From Monoplex corrugatus (lineage: Eukaryota > Mollusca > Gastropoda > Littorinimorpha > Ranellidae), in assembly GCA_030674185.1 (NCBI GenBank), contig CM060312.1:71905737-71969736 (forward strand): DNA of 64,000 bases, given 5' to 3'. The position numbers and the translations under genes were made by a program. Positions 55,690 through 64,000 of the stretch are shown piece by piece. Position 1 is the first letter of the stretch. Every line of letters starts with the position of its first letter. The notes below the pieces were generated by a model that was not told the origin of the DNA, made no database searches, and was given only the letters and a program-made list of their open reading frames with translations.

Positions 55690-56190
55690 TATCAGTTTAG
55701 AATGTGTTCGAGTGGGATTCAAAATCAATTAACACCAGGAAGACAGTGCTTGAACGTTATATAGAACCGATAATGTTATACGGTTGTAAGGCGTGGACAG
55801 TCAACACAAGCAAAAACAGAACAAGATTGAGGTAGCCGAAATGTGGTTTCTAAGAAGAATGTTGAGAGTTCCATTGACAGCAAAGAAAACAAACGAGACA
55901 GTCTTGGTGCCGACACAAGATGATCATTAATAAAGAAATTTAGGAAAAGACAAGCAACATTTATAGACTATTTTATGAGGAAAGGGGAATTAGAGCACCC
56001 GGTCACAACAAGAAAGCTGGAGGGAAAGAGAACATCAGGTAGACCCAGGGAGAAAATATTGGATGGACTCGCAGGGTAGCTGAGGACAGAGAGGGTGGAA
56101 GATGTACTTGCAGCGACAAGGGATAGATACATACGGAGGGCCATGATGGCCAACGCCATGTGGCAGGGCACATGATGATGATGATGAATT
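55690..56190 (+). pseudogene. RTE-like LINE 3' fragment, copy 2
   Basis: IEPIMLYGCKAWTVN (about 55,764) and the tail GGGCCATGATGGCCAACGCC (about 56,137) parallel copy 1. Several stops are present. It ends in GATGATGATGAA. Confidence 0.85.
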
Positions 56191-56261
56191 CCATATGCGC
56201 TCTATCCAATCTGCTACTGATTATCTAGCAGACTTCTCAAGCCAGCGCTAAACCTAACCTA

Positions 56262-56320
56262 AGCTTTCCTGTTGTGACCAGTGCTCCAATTCCCCTTTCC
56301 TCATAAAATGGCCTATAGGG
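56262..56320 (-). repeat. Inverted scrap of the same LINE
   Basis: On minus, TTTTATGAGGAAAGGGGAAT and GTCACAACAGGAAAGCTTA match the region near 55,975-56,020. The scrap is therefore an inverted piece about 200 bp from its parent family copy. Confidence 0.8.
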
Positions 56321-56510
56321 CTGGCAAGGTCTTGAAAAGGGGGAAGGGGGTGGGACGTCACCTCTAAATGACTAAGCTGATACCATCAGATGATTGAATT
56401 AAGAAGGGCAGTGAGAGGGCCAGTTTTTGTGTTGTGGGCTGGGATTGAACACGAGATATTAAATCTTGAGTCCAAGGCTCTACCAGTTAAAGGCAGCAAG
56501 CTTGGCCAAG
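56321..56510 (-). repeat. tRNA-derived SINE (family E)
   Basis: On minus TTAACTGGTAGAGCC (56,490-56,476) is a good A box and CGTGTTCAATCCCAG (56,453-56,439) a good B box, with tRNA-like spacing. The body continues left. No second copy was seen. Confidence 0.65.
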
Positions 56511-56529
56511 GCTAAAGTGCCTTATTTCT

Positions 56530-56890
56530 TCTTTTCCTTCTTTCTTTTTCTTTCCCCTTTTCTTCTTCTTCCTTCTCCTACCTTTCTTTCTTTTTTCTTT
56601 CTTTCTTGTTGTTGTTGTTGCTGTTGTTGTTGTTATTGTTATTGTTGTTGTCGTCGTCGACATCATCATCATCATCATCGTTTTATGATTATTGTTTTTC
56701 TTTTAGCATTTTGCTTCCTCTCTTCTTTTATTATTTATTTATTTATTATTTATTTATTTATCTATCTATCTATGTATTTATTTGTTTAATTATTTATCTA
56801 TTTATTTATTTATGTATTTATTTATTTATTCATTCATTTATTTATGTATTTATTTATTTATTCATTTATTCATGGATCTATTTAGTAATA
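56530..56890. repeat. Pyrimidine run, (GTT)n, (ATC)n and (TTTA)n
   Basis: TTCTTCCTTC about 56,525-56,610, GTTGTT about 56,608-56,655, then TTTATTTA with CATT patches to 56,890. Confidence 0.92.
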
Positions 56891-57570
56891 GTACCGTTAA
56901 TATCATTACTGTTATTATCATTTCTCCTTCTCCAATTGTTTTGAAGCCGTCCAGTATAAACTGAATTGTCTGCTTTTCGTTTGTTTTGATCAGTTTGGCT
57001 GACGTGCTAAGACTATTCTTTTCTCTTCATTCTTCATTCAACTAGCTATAGTGTATGAACAGTCTAGTGAAGCTATTTCACCGTTGCTGTGTGAAACCTG
57101 ATGATTATGACGATGATATGTTTATCAAAATTATCTTTCAACGTGAGAGAAAGCAGGTTATCATTGTTGCTGCTTCAGATCCATGTACGTTTTGCCTATG
57201 GAGACAGTAATGGTGGTTCCTTGATTATCTCTCGTGTCACTTCTGGGGGACAAGCTGTCGTGATAATGAAGGTATGGTGCATTGTCTCGGCTCTAGACTT
57301 CAGTAGTTTGGGGTTTGTTTTCAGTGTAATCGGGTGGGCGACCTCTGTTACTGGTGTAATGGAACCGTGGACTCAAGATCTCTTTTGAGTTGAAGCCCAG
57401 CTCGCAACATGGAAAATGGAGGCGTGTTTCTTACACGCTAGATAGGGGAGGTGTTCGCTAGGTAGGAGCGTTTCTTAGTTCCATCCAAGCGTGGCTAGGT
57501 ATTCGCTAGGTAAGGTTAGGTAGCGTCCAGAGGATCTTGCCGACGAGGTAAAGATGCTGATCGTGCACGG
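56891..57570. other. No recognised gene
   Basis: Mixed sequence. Near 57,440-57,520 the phrase CGCTAGGTA recurs three or four times as a loose short repeat. Confidence 0.4.
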
Positions 57571-57571
57571 G

Positions 57572-57925
57572 AGAAGAGTGGTAGAATGGTCAGACTTTCA
57601 CCTGCTAATAACTAAACTCGAGGTTCCAGGGTTCGCTTCCCATAGAGGCCTCGAGTTTTCTCCTCCGTTTGACCGGAAAATCCAACTGAACGTTTAGTCC
57701 TTCGGACGGGGACGAAAAATGAGTCGGACCCATGTACCTTCTGGCTGCGCATGCTAAAGATCCCTCGGCAGTTGAAAATCGTGAAGAGCAGGGCATTGCC
57801 CGGCTGCCTTGCTATAAAACATTGGAGAGATAGGTTGATTTCCCAGGTCCCACCCCTTCAAGACCAATTAGCCTTCTTGCCTTTCTGAAATCTTTGTTAA
57901 AAAAATGTGAATATGAATATAAATT
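57572..57925 (+). repeat. tRNA-derived SINE (family C)
   Basis: A-box-like AGTGGTAGAATGG (57,577-57,589) and the B box GGGTTCGCTTCC (57,629-57,640). The body has GCGCATGCTAAAGATCCCTC and the end is AAAAAAATGTGAATATGAAT. It abuts SINE-core copy 5 directly. Confidence 0.8.
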
Positions 57926-58198
57926 TGAAGCGAGGGAGAGGGGATGGGTGCCGCCCTCGTGGTGCTGGCCCCGGGAAAAATTGAGGTCTCTGCAACCTCA
58001 CTACCCTACGACCCCAGGATTATGGAACTATCTAGGTAGGACCTCAGGACCTGGCCAAGTATTGGGTTTATGTGCAGGCTTAAAGCTTGTGCCGTGATCA
58101 TTCTGGATCTTCTCCATCACGTGGCACTTGTGACGTTAGTGCATGTGGAATTCATTCCGAGCGCGGAGACGTCATCTTGAGAAATTGAAATTGAAACA
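57926..58198 (+). repeat. SINE-core copy 5, long form
   Basis: GGGTGCCGCCCTCGTGGTGC, the GGTTTATGTGCAGGCTTAAA block, then the conserved core and tail TTGAAATTGAAAC. Full collinearity with copy 3 is seen on the opposite strand. Confidence 0.87.
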
Positions 58199-58896
58199 TC
58201 TCGACCTCGCCACTTGCTGTCTCGCCACTTGCGCGCAAGCGTGCTAGCTTGTATGAAACCAACCCCTGGTGTGTTCGCTGCCCAACTTTAAGCTCTAATT
58301 ACTCTAGTGCCAGCTCAGCGTTTCACGAGTCCTGTTTTCTCTTCGCTTCCCTATTTCAAGACCTTACCCGGTGCATAGAGATTTTCACTGGCTCGGGGAG
58401 TCTACAAGATAACAGATTTCAGACTGAAATCCAAAAACAAGTGCGACGCTCGCGTTCAATCAAACAGGAACCAGAAAAACACGAAAATAAAACCAGACTG
58501 TCTTCTCTCGTTGTATTAGATACGCATTCTCGTTCTATTTTTGTGTTTTTCTGGTTCCAGATTGCAGATTGGGTGGAGCAATTACGGAGCTGTCAGAGTT
58601 CGATGAATCCGTTTTGAATAGACTCCGATATTCCAAGCAGACTAAACTCCTGTGACTAACAGCTCTGCTGAGTAATATCAGAAAATTGAGAACGATGGTA
58701 TCAACCATGGACCAAGAAGATGTCCTCTGCAGCCTACGTGCTCCGTCTTTCCTGGGTTGAGACTAAAGACCACTTATAACGTCTTTGGTTGAGGCCTTGA
58801 GTCGCTGTTTGTTACGTAACGTTTTATTTTGTCCTCAAAATTGCTTTAATCGTTTTAAAGAAGACACATCAACTTATAATATTTATACATACATTG

Positions 58897-58900
<4 letters not shown>
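58199..58900. other. No recognised gene, possible copy of repeat H
   Basis: CCCTATTTCAAGACCTTACC near 58,348 and GATTGGGTGGAGCAATTACG near 58,566 recall the 25,260 and 25,680 regions. The match is too weak to define ends. Confidence 0.35.
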
Positions 58901-58979
<79 letters not shown>

Positions 58980-59041
58980 TCTCCCTCTCTCTTTCTCTCA
59001 TTCTCTCCTCTTTTTTTCTCAGTCCCTCTCTTCTCTCTCTG

Positions 59042-59078
<37 letters not shown>

Positions 59079-59304
59079 GTCTATCTACCTATCTATCTAT
59101 CTATCTATTTATATATCTATCTATCTATCTGTCTATCTATCTATCTGTCTGTCTATCTATCTATCTATCTGTACATCTATCTATCTGTCTGCCTATCTAT
59201 CTATCTATCTATCTGTCTGTCTGTCTGTATATCTATCTATCTTTCTATCCATCCATCTGTCTGTCTACCTGTCTATCTGTCTACCTATCTGTCTATCTAT
59301 CTCC
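58901..59304. repeat. (CT)n then (CTAT/CTGT)n
   Basis: About 140 bp of CT followed by about 260 bp of CTAT tetramers. Confidence 0.97.
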
Positions 59305-59349
59305 CCCTCATTTAATGAAGCCCTTTGGGGCTCATCTGAGTTGACTTGT

Positions 59350-59585
59350 TCGCTGAGCATCTTAATGCTCCAACCATTCTGGTGGTGTCGGTTTTTGAGA
59401 GGTCTTGTCCACCCCTCCCTCCCGTCAACCTACCCAGCCCCCTTCTCCTCACCATTTCCAAGCCTTGCCAACTGGTAGGGTTATTGCGCAGGACCAAGGA
59501 GTTTGCTAGATGATTGCTGGTGGGGCGCGTATGGAATTGGCCAAGTGCTATGAATCCCTCTCCAACTAACTCCAGAAACTAAACT
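59350..59585 (+). repeat. Dispersed repeat H, copy 2
   Basis: ACCATTCTGGTGGTGTCGG through TATGGAATTGGCCAAGTGCT to CTCCAGAAACTAAAC parallels 25,190-25,405. Confidence 0.5.
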
Positions 59586-59639
59586 CTTGTGAGATGAGAC
59601 ACTGAACAAGTGTCCGTAGTTATTATCATTATAATCATT

Positions 59640-59721
59640 ATGTATGTATGTACATGTATGTATGTATGGATGTATGTATGTGTGTATGTATGTATGTATT
59701 TACATGTATGTATATACATAC

Positions 59722-59761
<40 letters not shown>

Positions 59762-59840
59762 GTACGTATATGTACATATAGAGAGAGGGATATACATGTA
59801 TATATAATTTTATATGTATATAGATATATAGATATAGATA
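59640..59840. repeat. (TATG)n and (TA)n
   Basis: ATGTATGT runs into TATATATA. It directly flanks the mariner insertion, which used a TA here. Confidence 0.95.
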
Positions 59841-59961
59841 TACAGGGTGTTTCAAAGAGAATACGCCAAAATCATCACGTGATGTGTCAAAAACGAAAAA
59901 AATTACAAACCTCTAGCATGAACACATGTGTTGTATATACATTCAAGTTTCATTTCATGTT

Positions 59962-60652
59962 TTATAAGTGCTCAATGTGGCCACCACCGGCAGCGCGGAC
60001 AACATCAAGCCGATATGAGAATTCCTCCCAAACGCGCCTCAGCATGTCACGGTCCACCGTGTTGATTGAAGCTGTTATTCGATCTTTCAAGTCATCGATA
60101 CTTGCTGGAAGTGGTGGAACATAAACTTGGTCTTTAACATACCCCCACAAGAAAAAGTTACACACAGTGAGGTCCGGGGATCTGGCAGGCCAAGCACAGA
60201 GAGCAAGGTCTTTAGCACCTCTCCTCCCAATCCATCGCTGAGGCACGTTTTCATTCAGATAAGCTCTAACCCCGAGATGCCAATGGGGTGGTGCTCCATC
60301 TTGCTGAAAAATGAAGTCATTCGAATCTGCTTGCAGTAAAGTGAATAGCCAGTTTTGGAGCATTTCGAGATAGGTTTGTCCTGTAACGGTGTTTCCTTCA
60401 AAGAAAAAGGGACCATAGACCTTGTCTTGAGACACAGCACAGAAGACGTTCACTTTAGGGGAATCTCTTTCATGCTCAACAGTTTCATGTGGGTGATCTG
60501 TTCCCCAAATGCGCACATTGTGACGATTGACTGTGCCGCTCAAATGGAAAGTCGCTTCGTCACTAAAAACTAAACGTGAAAAGAGAGTTTCATCACCTTC
60601 CTCCATCTCCAGCATTGACTCACAGAATGTCCTCCGCATCACCTTGTCATCA
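59962..60652 (-). pseudogene. mariner transposase, catalytic part
   Basis: A DDE/D-type transposase domain. In the frame that starts at 60,642 the catalytic residues are D28 in LVFSDEATFHLSG, D114 in FIFQQDGAPPHW and D156 in ARSPDLTVCNFFLWG. There are 41 residues between the last two, that is DD41D, unlike the DD34D of classic mariner. The family's LTNDDKV lead-in lies in this frame just upstream, showing that it is the second half of one protein. The break from the N-terminal part is a single-base shift near 60,665. Confidence 0.93.
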
Positions 60653-61018
60653 TTAGTAAGTGCTTGGACGAGGCTTAGTTTGTATGGTTTTCATGTGTAA
60701 TCGTCTCTTTAACACACGCCAGACAGTGGTATGAGGGATGGCAAGCTGAAGACTTGCTCGACGTACGGATTTACGTGGGCTGCTCTCAAATGCATCATGA
60801 ATCCTCTCCACTTGCTCCTCTGTAACACGTGGTCTTCCAGGACTCTTTCCTTTGCACAGACACCCACTCTCTTTAAACTGTCTAACCCACCGTCGAATGC
60901 TCTCACGATGGGGCGGATCAATGCCGAATTCTGTTCTGAAAGCACGTTGCACCGTGACAATGGCGTTTGTTTTCGCGAACTCAAGCACGCAAAACGCCTT
61001 CTGCTGAGGAGTCGCCAT
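60653..61018 (-). pseudogene. mariner transposase, DNA-binding part
   Basis: Starts at the Met of MATPQQKAFCVLEFAKT. It has two helix-turn-helix regions (around residues 15-50 and 85-112; SVRRASLQLAIPHTTVWRVL) joined by a SPGRPR hook. The frame runs into TAA at about 60,653, while the next frame continues into the catalytic domain. The shift is the only lesion seen in the element. Confidence 0.92.
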
Positions 61019-61202
61019 TTTGATTGATCTTCCCACAATTCAGCTGCACCGGAAGTTATACTAACGACAGCGGTGAAACTGACACCCAATCAAACTTTGA
61101 TAACTACTCTATCAAATAACCACTGATTCAGTCCACTACAATGCTATAGACCTGAAAAAACTGCGTAATGATTTTGGCGTATTCTTTTTGAAACACCCTG
61201 TA

Positions 61203-61435
61203 CATGTAGATACAGACATATTAGCAAAGCAGTTTACATTACTTAAACATGCCGAACGCAGGTAGTTTTTATGCAGGTCATTAACTTCACCTAGGGGTTC
61301 GGCTGCCGGGTCAAGCGAGTGATTTTATTGCTGTACGACTGCAATTTCACTGTGGTTTCTTTCATGCCAGATGATCCCACAGCCGTATCGTGGGAAGGTT
61401 GTCGGAGATCATCCTCTTTCTCAATGGTTGGTCGC
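61203..61435. other. No recognised feature
   Basis: Mixed sequence right of the mariner element. No motif. Confidence 0.4.
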
Positions 61436-61640
61436 CATATACATGTATATCAATACACGCATATACATGTACACATACACACATACATGTACATATATCT
61501 GTATATAACGGGATGGTAAATAGGGACGTGGTTGGCAGAATATAGTTTGTTGTTGTCGTGGTGGAGGTTTCTATTTGTTTATTTGTTTGTTTGTTTGTTT
61601 GTTTGTTTGTTTGTTTTTGTTTGTTTTTGTTTACTGATGG
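61436..61640. repeat. (CATA/TACA)n and (TTTG)n
   Basis: ACATACATG-type repeats near 61,440-61,505 and TTTGTTTG near 61,575-61,632. Confidence 0.9.
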
Positions 61641-61799
61641 GGGTGGAAGATGGGGTGTTTGGGTTAATGGAGAAGATAAATCGTGCTGATGGGCAGGTGG
61701 AGGTTCCGTGTCGTGTTGTTCTGGGGTGGTTTCTGTGATGTGGTTATGTACGACGTTGGTGCGGTTAGTTCATACTGTAGAACTTCTTGTTGTTTTCAT

Positions 61800-61978
61800 C
61801 CGTTTGTTTGTTTGTTTGTTTGTTTTTGTTTGTTTGTTTTTGTTTGTTTGCTTGTTTGTTTGCTTGTTTGCTTGCTTGCTTGCTTGCTAGCTGGCTGGCT
61901 GGCTGGCTGGCTGGCTTGTTTGCTTGCTGGCTTGCTTGCTTGTTTGTTTGTTTGCTTACTTGTTTGTTTGTTTGTTTT
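61800..61978. repeat. (TTTG)n, (CTTG)n and (CTGG)n
   Basis: A tetranucleotide array in which the unit changes stepwise from TTTG to CTTG to CTGG and back to TTTG. Confidence 0.95.
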
Positions 61979-62108
61979 CGGGGGTAGAGGGTCCTTAATC
62001 TTTTTACAACGCAGATGGGGAAGAATATTTCACTACAATGTATTCTAAGTAGCTCCAATGGCAGACTGACACACAGATACCGTCTTAAATGTGTATGCTA
62101 AGTAGCAT

Positions 62109-62233
62109 CTCTAGACCTTGTCGACACATAGGGCTTATGTACAGGCTTAAAATTTATGTCATGACCAGTCTGAATTTTCTCCATCACACGACATCCGTGT
62201 GGTGACGTTATCTTGAAAAACTGAAACTGAACA
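62109..62233 (+). repeat. SINE-core copy 6, core deleted
   Basis: GGCTTATGTACAGGCTTAAA and the GACGTTATCTTGAAAAACTG end are present. The central AATTCATTCCGAGCGCGG part is missing. Confidence 0.75.
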
Positions 62234-62238
62234 CGAGA

Positions 62239-62458
62239 TGTCTAATGTATCAGAAATAGACTCCTGCATATACACTCACACATACACCTATATAATGAGT
62301 ACAATCATTTCAACAAAAACACAAGTATATATATATCCATGGGTAAATTATGTCTAATGTATCAGAAATGACTCATGCATATACACTCATATATGCACCT
62401 ATGTAATGAGTACAATCATTTCAACAAAAACACAAGTATATATATATCCATGGGTAAC
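62239..62458. repeat. 112-bp tandem duplication
   Basis: Two copies starting TGTCTAATGTATCAGAAAT (62,239 and 62,351), both ending TATATATCCATGGGTAA. Divergence is a few percent. Confidence 0.95.
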
Positions 62459-62799
62459 TCAAGATATAACAACCATTGTTTACGTTGAAGATATAATAAC
62501 ACTTCAGTTTCAACCATTGTCCACTACAACAGCCATAGTCTTCTGAATGTCTACAAACTCGATGTCAGTTTTGTGACATAGTCTTCTATGTATTTTGTTA
62601 TCAGTAATTTTATAAAAGAGATTACTTTACGATTTTTTTTTCGAAGTCATCTACATACGGAAGGATGGTTAAATCAAACATTGAATCCCTGCAAATGTTT
62701 GTTTTTTTAACTCCAAAAACATATTACGTATTGTTGATCAGACACTTACTCAAGTGGTGCAGTTTACCTCCAATCCATTACCAAACTCTTTTAACTGCT

Positions 62800-62950
62800 A
62801 GGTAAAGCCTCAGGACCTGGCCAGCTCATGGGTTTATGTGCAGGCTTAAGGCTTGTGCCATGATCACCATACACATGGCACCTGTGACGTTAGTGCTTAT
62901 GGAATTCGTTCCGAGCGCGGAGACGTCATCTTGAGAAACTGAAACCGAAA
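62800..62950 (+). mobile_element. SINE-core copy 7 with 11-bp target-site duplication
   Basis: 151 bp flanked by the perfect repeat CTTTTAACTGC (62,789-62,799 and 62,951-62,961). It starts TAGGTAAAGCCTCAGG and ends AACTGAAACCGAAA. It contains the complete conserved core. This is the best evidence that the short form moves as a unit. Confidence 0.92.
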
Positions 62951-62961
62951 CTTTTAACTGC

Positions 62962-63189
62962 AAAAGATCTTCCCAAAATATATTGTCAATGCTATCTTTT
63001 GTTTCTGAGTAAAAGTCACATTAAAAAATAGTAGACATGTCCCATTCCTTTTATTATAACATCAGTTACTTTTCGCGATGCTATCAGTCATTACAGCATT
63101 ATGAAAATGTCCCAGGTTACTACAAAGGCCGTACAGTTTTCTCTACCGGCTCTGTATCTGAAGTGAAGTCAAAATGGGGTCTTCACTAT
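62962..63189. other. No recognised feature
   Basis: AT-rich sequence. No motif or repeat match. Confidence 0.35.
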
Positions 63190-63330
63190 ATGTGGTTCAT
63201 GACGGCTGTCGTTATAGGATCGTAATAATGGTTTGCTTACCAGGGGGTCTCTCAATCGGCCTGGCTTTGCGACTGAGCAAGTATTCTCGTTAGCAGGGGA
63301 CTTAATAGACAGTGTCCTTAGTAAGTTATT
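63190..63330 (+). repeat. Dispersed repeat J, copy 2
   Basis: GGGGTCTCTCAATCGGCCTGG and ACTTAATAGACAGTGTCCTT parallel 50,970-51,125. Confidence 0.45.
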
Positions 63331-63401
63331 GTTATTGTTATTGTTATTGTTATCAGTAAGTTATTGTTATTGTTATTCTTATTCTTATTCTTATTCTTAT
63401 T
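63331..63401. repeat. (TTATTG)n then (TTATTC)n hexamer repeat
   Basis: Hexamers that change from TTATTG to TTATTC. They lie at the presumed tail of repeat G copy 3. Confidence 0.92.
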
Positions 63402-63945
63402 TTTGTTGAAAGCCCAGTCGACTGCGTAGAGCCAAATTAGGGCTATAACCATTTCAAAATATACAATACTTCAACAGGTCAAAAACAAGAAAAGAAAATT
63501 AAGAACACATATCAAAGCATTCGCGCACATAATCTCAGGAGATGCCCCGGGCGTTGACCACTCCGTCCAATTTATCACACAGGGGATTTAAAAAACAAAC
63601 TTGGATACAAACTGAAACATACCTAAGGACACTAAGACATATATACGATAAACAAGCCTAAATTACCTAAAATCGCTTCTGCATGTCTCACCTCCCTGGA
63701 GCCAAAAATGCACTTAATATATATTTCCAAGTATCAATCCTAAGAGTAACTACGTAAGACTTTAACGACACATACAGGTGATTGGACCAGCAAGGCAAAT
63801 GATAAGTAGAAATGACAGAAAGCAAAGGAACGAGGCAGAAACAAAGAGAGTGTCAGAAAAGAGGAAATCTGTAGCACAGAATTTCCAGACGGTGGGGATA
63901 CCATTTATACTGAAAGAGTCCCCGGCATCCCCACGGCGCTATAAC
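63402..63945 (-). repeat. Retroposon-like repeat G, copy 3
   Basis: Close to copy 1 (31,689-32,235) over its whole length. Shared blocks include TTGACCACTCCGTCCAATTT and TTTATACTGAAAGAGTCCCC. Orientation is the same as in the other two copies. Confidence 0.78.
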
Positions 63946-64000
63946 TCTTTCACTCCAGCAACCAGTCCATAAGTTGCAAAAACTGTACCCTTTCACTCCC

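Larger units (their letters stand above)
59843..61200 (-). mobile_element. mariner-like transposon with one coding frameshift
   Basis: 1358 bp with 33-bp terminal inverted repeats starting CAGGGTGTTTCAAAGAGAAT, one mismatch between ends. TA flanks both ends (59,841-59,842 and 61,201-61,202). The transposase is on the minus strand in two frames. Confidence 0.95.

Overview
This is eukaryotic DNA, almost certainly from a marine invertebrate. It has no operons or ribosome binding sites. It is packed with CA/GT, CTAT and ATT microsatellites, tRNA-derived SINEs, APE-type LINE fragments, Tc1/mariner elements and a Ty3/gypsy-type LTR retrotransposon. The look of the SINEs and LINEs suggests a gastropod mollusc. 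That assignment is an inference from recollection and no search was run.

Layout. 0-2.4 kb is a 30-bp satellite with a higher-order period of 596 bp. 2.4-6 kb holds simple repeats, nested SINEs and a CR1-like LINE 3' half. 6-8.3 kb is T-rich or A/C-rich low-complexity DNA with a tRNA-SINE. At 8.5-10.1 kb a 5S rRNA-like sequence abuts a SINE module, followed by a decayed LINE. 10.2-19.3 kb is a strongly strand-asymmetric T-rich block split by a LINE (11,611-14,703) that has an 11-bp target-site duplication. 19.4-25.8 kb has LINE and SINE debris and an uninterrupted Tc1-type transposon (22,213-23,845). 25.8-31.3 kb is a second T-rich minisatellite block. 31.4-33.9 kb is dispersed repeats. 33,970-41,722 is a minus-strand LTR retrotransposon with nearly identical LTRs. 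42-48.7 kb has a LINE with an RNase H domain, further LINE pieces, a MITE and an inverted repeat. 48,855-49,877 is the one convincing host gene, an intronless rhodopsin-like GPCR. 50-64 kb is more LINE and SINE remnants, microsatellites and a mariner element (59,843-61,200) with one frameshift.

The genes do not form a pathway. The window is a record of mobile-element activity around one receptor gene. The best mechanistic signal is in the LTR element. Its gag/pol overlap carries a GGGAAAC slippery heptamer in the correct frame, a 6-nt spacer, a perfect 11-bp stem and a loop that can pair downstream, which is the layout of a -1 frameshift pseudoknot. The second is a SINE module found in seven copies. 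Two copies have clean target-site duplications, one lies directly beside a 5S rRNA-like sequence, and a related body lies behind a tRNA-like head.

Limits: repeat copies were matched by eye, and clade names for LINEs are approximate. Frameshifts at homopolymers may be real or may be read errors.
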